A DNA stretch of 64,000 nucleotides, from positions 2,616,501 to 2,680,500 of the forward strand of contig NZ_CABVGP010000002.1 in the NCBI RefSeq assembly GCF_902497555.1, given 5' to 3'. Each line of letters starts with the position of its first letter. Position 1 is the first letter of the stretch. The translations under genes were made by a program, and so were the position numbers. This DNA is from Amycolatopsis camponoti (GTDB taxonomy: Bacteria > Actinomycetota > Actinomycetes > Mycobacteriales > Pseudonocardiaceae). This document shows, in pieces, positions 53,646-64,000 of this stretch. Below the pieces are notes generated by a model. It searched no databases, was not told the DNA's origin, and saw only the letters and a list, made by a program, of their open reading frames with translations.

Positions 53646-53716
53646 GGTGCCGGTCCCGCGGCCGCGGCGACCATGGGGAGGGCGGAGCGTCCGACTCCGC
53701 GACGGGAGTGATCGCG

Positions 53717-54706
53717 ATGACCGCCGCCGCACCGGCCGCACTGACCACCGAGCAGATCGGTTTCCTCGCGCGGGCGGTCAGCCGCGCGCCATCCGTGCAC
53801 AACAGCCAGCCGTGGCAGCTGGGCGTCCGCGGCACCGAGGTGGACCTCCTGGAACGGCCCGGGATCGAGCTGTGCCGGCAAGATCCCTTCGGCCGGGACC
53901 GGATGCTGTCCTGCGGTACTGCGCTGACCGACCTCGAGCTCGCGGTACGCGCACTCGGCCGGGACTGCCACGTCGAGTACCGCGGTCGGGCAGACGTCGT
54001 GGCGACCGTGACGATCGGCCGCCCCCGCCCGGCCTCGCCCCGGGACTTCGCGCTCTACCACGCCATCGCCCGGCGCCGCAGCCACCGGCGCGCGTTCTTC
54101 GGCAGCCGGGTGCCCGAAGGCGTTCGCACGGCGGTGGCCGCGTCCGGAGAGACCACGGGCGTGCACGTCGTCGAACCCGGCCGGCTGGACAAGCTGGCCG
54201 AGTTGCTGGGCTTCGCCACGCGTGTGCTCCGTGAAGACCGCGGTTACCAGCGCGAGCTGGAGCTGTGGACGGCGCACACGCACGGCTGGGGAGCGATCGG
54301 CGACGGCGTTCCCGAGGACGCCATGAGCCCGGAAGCCCTGCCGGTGGCGGGACTCGTCCGCCGGGACACCCCGGTCCCGGACGACGTCGTGCTCGCCGAG
54401 CGGCTGGCCGCGGAGAACCTCCTGGTCGTCTGCACCGACGGCGACGCGCCCGCCGACCACCTCGCAGCCGGTGCGGCCCTGCAGCGCATCTGGCTCACCG
54501 CCACGGCGAAGGCACTCGTGGGCTCGGTACTCACCCAGCCGCTGCACCTGACCGGCTTCCGGGCACGCCTCGTTTCGGAACTGGCGCTCCCGGGTGTCCC
54601 GCAGGCCATCTTCCGCTTCGGCTACCCCGCCGTCCCGGCGGCACCGTCACCCCGGCTTCCGCTCGGCGAGGTGGTGCCCGGCGGCCCCACGGGAGGACTC
54701 CGATGA
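53717..54706 (+). CDS. Acg-family nitroreductase-like protein (2 of 3)
   Basis: A 329-residue protein. Marks: RAVSRAPSVHNSQPWQLGV, RQDPFGRDRMLSCGTALTDL, AIARRRSHRRAFFGSRVPE and PGVPQAIFRFGYP. The frame upstream of ATG 53717 has no family sequence. It probably binds flavin weakly. It stands alone on this strand downstream of the DosR-like boxes. Confidence 0.87.
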   Translation: MTAAAPAALTTEQIGFLARAVSRAPSVHNSQPWQLGVRGTEVDLLERPGIELCRQDPFGRDRMLSCGTALTDLELAVRALGRDCHVEYRGRADVVATVTIGRPRPASPRDFALYHAIARRRSHRRAFFGSRVPEGVRTAVAASGETTGVHVVEPGRLDKLAELLGFATRVLREDRGYQRELELWTAHTHGWGAIGDGVPEDAMSPEALPVAGLVRRDTPVPDDVVLAERLAAENLLVVCTDGDAPADHLAAGAALQRIWLTATAKALVGSVLTQPLHLTGFRARLVSELALPGVPQAIFRFGYPAVPAAPSPRLPLGEVVPGGPTGGLR

Positions 54707-55082
54707 ACCCGCACACGCGACCTCGTCTCGGCTGAGCACCGCACGGTCCCGGAGGTCACCCGATGAGCGCGATCGAGATTCGCGGCTTGCAAGGTCCTTC
54801 GGGCCCACCCCTCGGTTGGCCGTTGACCACGCGGACCGTGCTGGTGTTCGGGATCGCGGGCAGTGTGATCGCGCTGGTGACCCCTGATCCGGGCGGCCGT
54901 GCGGAAACCGCGCTGACCTGTCCGCAGACATCCGGCGGTCGCCGCCAGAGCCTGAAGTCACCCGGCTCGCGGCGGCGCAAACGGTCAAATGGCCCGCATC
55001 CCGGGGACTGTGTCCTCTGCGCCGCAGGCGCCGTGGCCACCGATGCTGGCCCCATGTTCGAGCGATCCGGAGGGCACGAGAG
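54707..55082. other. gap with a truncated gene start and regulatory sites
   Basis: An ATG at 54763 with GGAGG upstream opens GLQGPSGPPLGWPLTTRTVL and a hydrophobic run, FGIAGSVIALV. The sequence then loses protein character, so it is probably the start of a deleted gene. DosR-like boxes for the next gene follow at 54983-55017. Confidence 0.4.
54983..55017 (+). promoter_or_regulatory. two DosR/DevR-like boxes upstream of the Rv1733c homologue
   Basis: CGGGGACTGTGTCCTC (55002-55017) and, on the minus strand, CGGGCCATTTGACC (54983-54996). The centres are 20 bases apart, about two helical turns. They lie 65-100 bases before the start. Confidence 0.55.
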
Positions 55083-55694
55083 ATGGACACCTCGATGCGG
55101 TTGACCCGGCTGTGGCACAGCGTCCTGCCCGGGCGTGACTCGGTGGCCCGTCCGTCGGACCGGGTGCAGGCGGGTCTGCTCCTTTCGGTGATCCTGTTGT
55201 CGCTCGTCGCGGCGGCGGCCGCGGTCCTGCTCGGGATCGGCATCCACGGAGGCGAAGCAGCCAGATCCCGCGAACAGCTCGCCACTCGCCACGCCGCGAC
55301 GGTGATCCTGCTGAGCGACGGTCCCGCGTCCGGCCGCACCGGCGCACCGGGCGAACCCGGTCCGGCGCGAGGGACCTGGATGACGCGAGACGGTCAGTGG
55401 AGAACCGGCGAGGTGGACGTCCCCGCCGGGACGGTCGCGGGGAACGAGGTCCCGATCTGGCTCGACGCGACGGGTGCCCCGGCCGATCGCCCCCTCATCC
55501 CGGCCGCGGCGGTCATCGACGCGACGGTCGTCGCGTCGGGGCTGTGGGCCGGCGTGGTGTTCCTGCTGGTGCTGTCCTACCTCGCCGTGGTCGCGCTGCT
55601 GGACCGGTTCCGCCTCGCCCGGTGGCAGCGGGAATGGTTCGTCCAGCAGCCGGGACGCACGCGCCGGGACGACCAAAGCCCCGCCGGCTCGTGA
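55083..55694 (+). CDS. Rv1733c-family membrane protein
   Basis: A 203-residue protein that matches mycobacterial Rv1733c, a member of the DosR regulon, in layout and motifs: RPSDRVQAGLLLSVILLSLV (first helix), an extracytoplasmic part with WRTGEVDVPAGTVAGNEVPI and WLDATGAP, then AVIDATVVASGLWAGVVFLL (second helix). It ends LARWQREWFVQ. The function of the family is unknown. ATG 55083 lies just before MRLTRLWHSV. Confidence 0.82.
   Translation: MDTSMRLTRLWHSVLPGRDSVARPSDRVQAGLLLSVILLSLVAAAAAVLLGIGIHGGEAARSREQLATRHAATVILLSDGPASGRTGAPGEPGPARGTWMTRDGQWRTGEVDVPAGTVAGNEVPIWLDATGAPADRPLIPAAAVIDATVVASGLWAGVVFLLVLSYLAVVALLDRFRLARWQREWFVQQPGRTRRDDQSPAGS
55669..55683 (-). promoter_or_regulatory. DosR/DevR-like box upstream of ppdK
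   Basis: On the minus strand it contains GGGGCTTTGGTCG. It overlaps the end of the Rv1733c-like gene and lies about 210 bases before the ppdK start. Confidence 0.4.
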
Positions 55695-55890
55695 AGGGAA
55701 GGACCTGCGCCGGCTTGCCGCCGGCGAGGACCAACAGCCTTCCAAGAGATGACCAACGGCCACCCGACGGTGGACCGATGTGCGGTGTGCGAGGCGCCGG
55801 TGAATTGGTGCGATGGACCTGGAACCGAGGACGGACCGGTCGACCGGCTGGTCGCGTCCCTTGGCCGCCGACCCCGACTGGGAGATGACG

Positions 55891-58572
55891 ATGCGCAAGT
55901 ACGTGTACGACTTCGCCGAGGGCAACCGCGCCATGGCGGACCTGCTCGGCGGCAAGGGCGCGAACCTCGCCGAGATGACCGTGATGGGGCTGCCGGTGCC
56001 GCCGGGATTCACGATCACCACCGAGGCGTGCCGCGCGTACCTGGCCACCGGCACGTCACCCGAAGGGCTGACCGAGGAGGTGGGGGAGCACCTGCACGCG
56101 CTGGAACGGGCGATGGGCCGCAAGCTCGGGCAGGTCGACGAGCCGCTGCTGGTGTCCGTCCGGTCCGGGGCGCGGTTCTCGATGCCGGGGATGATGGACA
56201 CCGTCCTCGACATCGGGCTGACCGACGACTCGGTGACCGGGCTCGCCGCGTGGTCGGGGGACGAGCGGCTGGCGTGGGACTCCTACCGGCGGCTGGTGCA
56301 GATGTTCGGCACCACCGTGTTGGGCGTCGACGCCGCTCACTTCGCCGGCGCGTTGCGGGCGGCCAAGCAGGCCAAGGGCGTCACCGGCGATCTCGGGCTG
56401 GACGCGGCCGACCTGCGGGCGCTGACCACCACGTTCAAGGACATCGTCCGCGAACAGGCGGGCCGGGACTTCCCGCAGGACCCGCGCGAGCAGCTGAACC
56501 TCGCGATCAACTCGGTGTTCGAGTCGTGGAACACCGACCGCGCCCACGTGTACCGCCGCGCCGAGCACATTCCCGAGGACCTGGGCACCGCGGTGAACGT
56601 GTGCGCGATGGTGTTCGGCAACCTGGGCGAGGACTCCGGGACGGGCGTCGCGTTCACCCGCGACCCGGCGACGGGGGCGCCTGGTGTCTACGGCGATTAC
56701 CTCGCCGACGCCCAAGGCGAGGACGTCGTGGCCGGCATCCGCAACACCCTGCCCCTGCACCGGCTCGCCGACCTGCACCCCGGACCGTACGAACAGCTCC
56801 TCGGGATCATGCGGACGTTGGAGGAGCACTACCGCGACCTGTGCGACATCGAGTTCACCATCGAGCGGGGCAAGCTGTGGATGCTGCAGACCCGAGTCGG
56901 CAAGCGCACCGCGGCCGCCGCGTTCCGCATCGCCGAGGCCCTGCGCGAAGAGGGCGTGATCGACGCGGACGAGGCGCTGCGGCGGGTCACCGGCGCGCAG
57001 CTGGCCCAGCTGATGTTCCCCCGCTTCGCCGATACCACCACCACGCCGGTCGCGACCGGCGTCGCGGCATCGCCGGGGGCGGCGGTCGGTGAGGTGGTGT
57101 TCGACTCGGCGACCGCGGTGCGCCGGGCCGAGGAGGGTGCCGCGGTCATCCTGGTGCGGAGAGAGACCAACCCCGACGACCTCGACGGGCTGATCCATGC
57201 TCGCGGCGTGCTCACCAGCCGCGGCGGCAAGACGTCGCACGCCGCCGTGGTGGCGCGCGGGCTGGGGCGGACGTGCGTGTGCGGGGCCGAGTCCCTGGAC
57301 GTCGATGTGGCGAACCGGCGGTTCACGACCGCGGACGGCACGGTCGTAGCCGAAGGCGACCTGATTTCCATCGACGGCACCGCCGGCGAGGTCTACCTCG
57401 GTGAGCTGGCCGTGGTGCCGTCGCCGGTCGTCGACTACTTCGAAGGCCGTCGCGAGCCCGGAACCGATGCGCTGTTGCAGGCGGTCGACCGGATCATCAC
57501 GCACGCCGACGCCCGGCGGCGGCTGGAGGTGCGGGCGAACGCCGACACGCCGCAGGACACGCAACGGGCCCGTCGCCTCGGGGCGACCGGTGTCGGGCTG
57601 TGCCGCACGGAGCACATGTTCCTCGGCGACCGGCGGGTGCTGGTCGAACGGCTGATCCTCGCCGAGACCGAAGCCGAGCGCGAATCCGCGCTCGCGGCGC
57701 TGCTTCCGCTCCAGCGCGCGGACTTCGTGGGGATTCTCGAGGAGATGGACGGGCTGCCGGTGACCATCCGGCTGCTGGACCCGCCGCTGCACGAGTTCCT
57801 GCCCGACCGCACCGCGCTGACCGCCGAGGTGGCAGTGGCCCGGGCGCTCGGCCGACCGGGGGCGCCGGAGGCCCTGCTGCGCGCGGTCGAGCGGCTGCAC
57901 GAGGAGAACCCGATGCTGGGCACCCGCGGGGTACGGCTGGGCCTGGTGGTGCCGGGGCTCTACGAGATGCAGGTGCGCGCCATCGCCGAAGCCGCCGCGA
58001 TCCGCGTCCGCGCGGACGGGAACCCCCGCGTGGAGATCATGATCCCTCTGGTCGGCGACGTGCGGGAGCTGGACATCATGGCCGGGCGCGCCCGGCGGAT
58101 CCTCGACGAGGTCACCGCCGGGACGAGCTTCCCGTACGAGATCGGCACCATGATCGAGCTGCCCCGCGCGGCGCTGACCGCGGGCCGCATCGCCGGGTCG
58201 GCCGAATTCTTCTCCTTCGGCACCAACGACCTGACCCAGACCGTCTGGGGATTCTCCCGCGACGACGTCGAAGCGTCGTTCTTCCCTGCATACCTCGCCG
58301 AAGGCATCTTCGCGGTGTCGCCGTTCGAGACGATCGACCGGGACGGCGTCGGCAGGCTCATTGCGGACGCCGTGGCCGCGGGCCGTGCCCGGCGCCCGGA
58401 TCTCGGCTTGGGCGTGTGCGGCGAGCACGGTGGTGACCCCGAGTCGATCGGGTTCTTCCACGAGGTGGGGTTGGACTACGTGTCCTGCTCGCCGTTCCGG
58501 GTCCCGGTCGCCCGGCTCGAGTCCGGCCGCGCCGCCGTGGGGCAAACGGACAGCGCCGTCGACAACCGCTAG
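55891..58572 (+). CDS. ppdK: pyruvate, phosphate dikinase
   Basis: An 893-residue enzyme that converts pyruvate, ATP and phosphate to phosphoenolpyruvate, AMP and pyrophosphate. The ATP-grasp part has LLGGKGANLAEM and RSGARFSMPGMMDT. The swivelling domain has GGKTSHAAVVARGLG with the phospho-histidine (H450). The C-terminal barrel has RVEIMIPLV, FFSFGTNDLTQ and GVCGEHGGDP (C843). The ATG at 55891 starts MRKYVYDF as in the family. A 196-base leader precedes it. In Mycobacterium the homologue (Rv1127c) is linked to dormancy. It can make ATP from pyrophosphate or allow gluconeogenesis during hypoxia. Confidence 0.95.
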   Translation: MRKYVYDFAEGNRAMADLLGGKGANLAEMTVMGLPVPPGFTITTEACRAYLATGTSPEGLTEEVGEHLHALERAMGRKLGQVDEPLLVSVRSGARFSMPGMMDTVLDIGLTDDSVTGLAAWSGDERLAWDSYRRLVQMFGTTVLGVDAAHFAGALRAAKQAKGVTGDLGLDAADLRALTTTFKDIVREQAGRDFPQDPREQLNLAINSVFESWNTDRAHVYRRAEHIPEDLGTAVNVCAMVFGNLGEDSGTGVAFTRDPATGAPGVYGDYLADAQGEDVVAGIRNTLPLHRLADLHPGPYEQLLGIMRTLEEHYRDLCDIEFTIERGKLWMLQTRVGKRTAAAAFRIAEALREEGVIDADEALRRVTGAQLAQLMFPRFADTTTTPVATGVAASPGAAVGEVVFDSATAVRRAEEGAAVILVRRETNPDDLDGLIHARGVLTSRGGKTSHAAVVARGLGRTCVCGAESLDVDVANRRFTTADGTVVAEGDLISIDGTAGEVYLGELAVVPSPVVDYFEGRREPGTDALLQAVDRIITHADARRRLEVRANADTPQDTQRARRLGATGVGLCRTEHMFLGDRRVLVERLILAETEAERESALAALLPLQRADFVGILEEMDGLPVTIRLLDPPLHEFLPDRTALTAEVAVARALGRPGAPEALLRAVERLHEENPMLGTRGVRLGLVVPGLYEMQVRAIAEAAAIRVRADGNPRVEIMIPLVGDVRELDIMAGRARRILDEVTAGTSFPYEIGTMIELPRAALTAGRIAGSAEFFSFGTNDLTQTVWGFSRDDVEASFFPAYLAEGIFAVSPFETIDRDGVGRLIADAVAAGRARRPDLGLGVCGEHGGDPESIGFFHEVGLDYVSCSPFRVPVARLESGRAAVGQTDSAVDNR

Positions 58573-58759
58573 AAGCCGAGGCCTCGCCTACATCCCGTTG
58601 CCGGACGCCATCCACTCGTCCGGGTCGGGCGCAACCTTTGGGTTGTCGGGGTCGCCGTCGGCGGCCTCGGCACCATCCTCACCGCCGCCGGATTCGGCCT
58701 GCTCGTCGACCGGCTGGTCGGGGCGCACGTGTTCGACCCGGCCAACGGCGGCGCCACCG
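58573..58759 (+). other. spacer with a possible membrane-protein fragment
   Basis: In the plus strand, bases 58617-58750 read LWVVGVAVGGLGTILTAAGF and GLLVDRLVGAHVFDPANGG. This is one clear hydrophobic helix without start or stop, probably a remnant that now lies directly before the broken kinase. Confidence 0.35.
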
Positions 58760-60069
58760 GCGTGTCGGCTGGTCGAACGCGCCCAGGAGGTGATGGTCAC
58801 CCAGGGGCGTCTGCGGGGCCTGTTGCAGGCGAGCCGGATGGTGACTTCCGATCTGGCGTTGCCGACGCTGCTGAGGCGCATCGTCGAAGCGGCTCGTGAC
58901 CTGCTCGGCGCCCGCTACGCCGCGTTGGGCGTGATCGCGCCCGGCGGACGGCAGCTGGCCGAGTTCGTGCACACCGGCATGGACTCACAGACGGTCGCGC
59001 TCGTCGGACGGCTCCCGGAAGGCAAGGGCTTGCTCGGCGCCCTGATCGACGACCCCCGGCCGATCCGGACCGAGTGCGACCACGGGGAGTTCACCGCGGA
59101 AGACGAGGAACTCGCGCTGGCCTTGGCTGCGACGGCGGGGCAGGCGAGGTCGCCGTCGGCGTGCAGGCCGACGACCTCAGCGGGCTCGAGGTTTCCGTCG
59201 ACCGGACGTTGTCGGGCCGGGTGTTCCGCAGCGGGCAACCGCACCTGGGTTCGTGGGAGGACCACCCGGACCAGGAACCGGCGGTGGCGAGCCTGGTCGA
59301 CGTCGACGCTGTGCTGGTTGTCCCGATGACCGGTACCCAAAGGGTCGATGGGGTGCTGACCGCCGCGCGGGTGCGCGGCCGTCCTGGGTTCACCCCGGAG
59401 GACCTGGAGATGGCTGCCGGGTTCGCCACCCAGGCGTCGGTGTCCATCGAGATCGCCGACACCCGCGCGGAGCAGCACCGCAACGAGATCTACGACGAGC
59501 GTGATCAGATCGCCGCTGAGCTGCACGAGCAGGTGATTCAGCGCGTGTACGCGGTGAACCTGTCCTTGCACGCCGCGATCGGGTTGGCGAAGAGTTCGGT
59601 GGTGGCGCAGCGGGTCCGGGCGGCCGTGCGGGATCTCGACGGCGTGATCGCCCACATCCAGGACGCCGTCCGCCGGCTCGACGACGCCGATCCGGGCCAC
59701 GGGCCCGGTGTGCGGGAACGGATCGAAGAGGTTCTCGCCGACACGACCGCCGAGCCGGGGCTGTCGGTGTCGACCCGGTTCGCCGGCAAGCTGGACACCA
59801 TCGGCACCGGCGAACTCGCCGACGACCTTGTCGCCGCTTTGCGCGACACCCTCGCCCTCGTCGTCCGGCACGCCGCGGCCACGACCGTGGACCTCGCGCT
59901 GACCTGCACCGGCCACCAGGTCAGCGTGGTCGTCGAGCACGACGGCCGTCATGGCTCCGGCCGCGGTGACCTCGCCGAGTGGACGGCGGTGGCCGAACGG
60001 GCCGAACACCACGGTGGCACGGCGGAGCTGGACGATCGCGGGGTTCGCTGGTCCGTGCCACTGCCGTGA
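58760..60069 (+). pseudogene. broken DevS-like two-GAF histidine kinase
   Basis: A kinase gene in two frames. The first (to about 59140) covers the start of GAF 1 (TLLRRIVEAARDLLGARYAA, EFVHTGMDSQTVAL), but GAF 1 lacks its HPPM to LYLT segment and jumps from DDPRPIR to HGEFTAEDEEL. After AATAGQ a frameshift and deletion join it to GAF 2 (EVAVGVQADDLSGLEVSVDR). The second frame then runs through the phospho-acceptor site (LHEQVIQRVYAV) to the end. The ATPase domain is degenerate (VEHDGRHGSG in place of DxGxG). The gene has no clear start. It is a decayed paralogue of the kinase at 61307. Confidence 0.72.
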
Positions 60070-60177
60070 CCAGGACGGTCAGCACCTCGCCCGAGGCGAT
60101 GACCGTCGCGCGGTGGCGCTCCGGCTCGCCGTCGTCTTCGCCGGCCAGCTTCGTGCCGACCGCGACGGGGATCACCC

Positions 60178-63046
<2,869 letters not shown>

Positions 63047-63074
63047 GCCCGGTCCATGCGGTGGCGCACTTGTC

Positions 63075-63123
63075 CCGATTTGCTGGGTACACCACGAGAT
63101 CAGCGACTCCGGAGGCCGCCATG
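63075..63123 (+). repeat. conserved promoter/leader block, copy 2
   Basis: GATTTGCTGGGT at 63077-63088, then CAGCGACTCCGGAGG and ATG 63121, like the block at 30719-30764. Here the ATG opens only five codons before TGA, so the gene it once served is gone. Confidence 0.55.
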
Positions 63124-63605
63124 GCGACCAGGGGGTGAACCACGGCCCCGCGACTTCTCCGCCGATCCGGCTCGCGCGAACGCCTGGGGTGCGGCCTCGG
63201 GTATCGGGGGAGGATAAGGCTTCACGGGCCTGATCGTCGGCTCGACCGCCGTCGCCTTGGCGCCGTACGCACGTTGCCCAATCGTGGTGGTCCGCGGCCG
63301 GACCCCGCACGACGCGCCGTCGCCATCATGGTCATCACGACCTGGGCGCGCGTCGGCCGGCTATCGAAGTGACTGTCGGCCACATCGGACACAGCGGACG
63401 GGTTTCGTTCGGGCGCTTGGACAACATGTGCGCTTCTGCTCATTCGCTGTCGAACCACACGATCGAGTGCTCCTTCCCGGGGAATTGCTGCCCTGGAAGG
63501 AAAGTCGCGTACGGCTGCGCGAAGATCGGGACCGGATCGGCAGCTGATCGGTGATGGGACAAGTGGCGACGAGGTCTCGCAGTTGCTCGCTGGGAGGCCG
63601 TACGC
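63124..63605. other. 482-base region with remnants only
   Basis: It contains the USP fragment at 63218-63319 and otherwise shows no intact gene. The last part holds the leader of the STAS-domain gene. Confidence 0.45.
63218..63319 (+). pseudogene. fragment of a universal stress protein gene
   Basis: The plus strand reads GFTGLIVGSTAVALAPYARC then PIVVVRGRTPHDAP. This closely copies the end of domain 1 of the USP at 50411 (GFTGLLVGSTAVAVAAHAHC, RGRTLHDAP), and most bases are also the same. Nothing of the USP lies on either side. Confidence 0.7.
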
Positions 63606-64000
63606 ATGCCGTCGATGTCCGTGCCCCGGCCGCGGGATTCGCGACGCCGGGCGTCGGCGGCGTTCGCGGTGACCCGGACAGGCGCAGCAAGCGTGGTCAC
63701 CACGGCAGGCGAGCTCGATGCGACCGTCACCGATCAGTTCGCGGCGCTGCTCGCCGATGAGCTGCACCGGCAACCGCGGGCGCTGGTCTGCGACACCTCG
63801 GCGGTCGAGTTCTGCGCCGCCCGGGCGCTGACGATCCTGATCGACATGGTTGCCGACGCCGCTGCGGCGCGGGTGCCCTTCGCGGTCGTCGGACGTCGGC
63901 GAGCAGTGCTGCGGCCGATCACCGCGCTCGGCCTGGAGCAGGTCCTGCCGGTCCACCGCAGCGTGGAGGAGGCCCTGGACCGGCTGACGCTGTCGGCTGA
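63606..64000 (+). CDS. STAS-domain protein (anti-anti-sigma-like), cut by the right edge
   Basis: The frame from ATG 63606 (or 63615) stays open to the window end, giving at least 131 residues. The STAS fold is clear: VVTTAGELDATVTDQFAALL, then ALVCDTSAVEFCAARALTIL, then VPFAVVGRRRAVLRPITALG and LEQVLPVHRSVEEAL. In SpoIIAA-type proteins a Ser at the helix start is phosphorylated; here the site reads VEFCAARAL, with Cys-Ala in place of the usual Ser, so it may not be phosphorylated in the usual way. Role inferred: regulation of a stress sigma factor. Confidence 0.75.
   Translation, partial: MPSMSVPRPRDSRRRASAAFAVTRTGAASVVTTAGELDATVTDQFAALLADELHRQPRALVCDTSAVEFCAARALTILIDMVADAAAARVPFAVVGRRRAVLRPITALGLEQVLPVHRSVEEALDRLTLSA

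Noticed and set aside
55749..55890. Possible small Cys-rich protein starting at 55749
   Set aside because: It has two CxxC-like spots, but the frame has no stop before running through ppdK out of frame, so it is not a separate gene.
56056..58545. Very long minus-strand frame opposite ppdK
   Set aside because: It is the antisense shadow of a highly GC-biased gene, with no known motif, and ppdK is certain.

Overview
The window looks like the chromosome of a high-GC actinomycete, most likely a Pseudonocardiales member of the Amycolatopsis type. The reasons are the very GC-rich coding, frequent GTG starts, many ATGA/GTGA gene overlaps, and a set of genes that matches the mycobacterial DosR dormancy regulon (universal stress proteins, CBS proteins, Acg-type nitroreductases, an Rv1733c homologue, GAF-GAF histidine kinases, ferredoxin-era redox genes). 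The taxon is an inference; no rRNA or tRNA was seen.

Region 1 (1-1689) is ordinary accessory chromosome: the start of an alpha/beta hydrolase and a secreted lipase-like esterase, both on the minus strand.

Region 2 (about 2.1-17.7 kb) is a defence island. On the minus strand, three genes overlap by ATGA and form a pPIWI-RE module: a PD-(D/E)XK nuclease protein with a zinc ribbon, a DinG-like Fe-S helicase, and a pPIWI-RE Argonaute-like protein. Divergent from it, on the plus strand, a SEFIR (TIR-like) protein overlaps by GTGA a 1042-residue protein that joins a caspase-like protease to a Ski2-like helicase. This second pair is the best candidate here for an undescribed immune system. An AbrB-type protein and a tyrosine recombinase broken by one missing base follow, and then a multiply broken DUF1998-type (YprA/DrmA/DruE-like) helicase.

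Region 3 (18-29.7 kb) mixes intact genes with clear remnants: a truncated DoxX protein, a two-GAF kinase that has lost its phospho-acceptor histidine, membrane and SRPBCC proteins, NagA, an alcohol dehydrogenase, a DUF2231 protein, and an FMN-binding protein next to a two-component system. In that last operon a deletion has fused the kinase N-terminus to the C-terminus of a flavin oxidoreductase.

Region 4 (29.8-64 kb) is a dormancy/redox-stress island. It holds five universal stress proteins, three CBS-BON proteins, three Acg-type nitroreductases, two flavodoxins, two P-type ATPases (one CtpF-like, one P1B-5-like with a hemerythrin tail), CorA, PPK2, PPDK, an Rv1733c homologue, a second alcohol dehydrogenase, and DevS-like kinases (one intact, one broken). 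Short palindromes resembling the DosR/DevR box (about GGGACTTTNGNCCC) lie upstream of most of these transcription units, which suggests one hypoxia or redox regulon read by the intact kinase at 61307-63046. No DevR-type response regulator lies inside the window. The region also carries fragments of USP, FtsH-like and kinase genes, so it has undergone many deletions. The window ends inside a STAS-domain gene.
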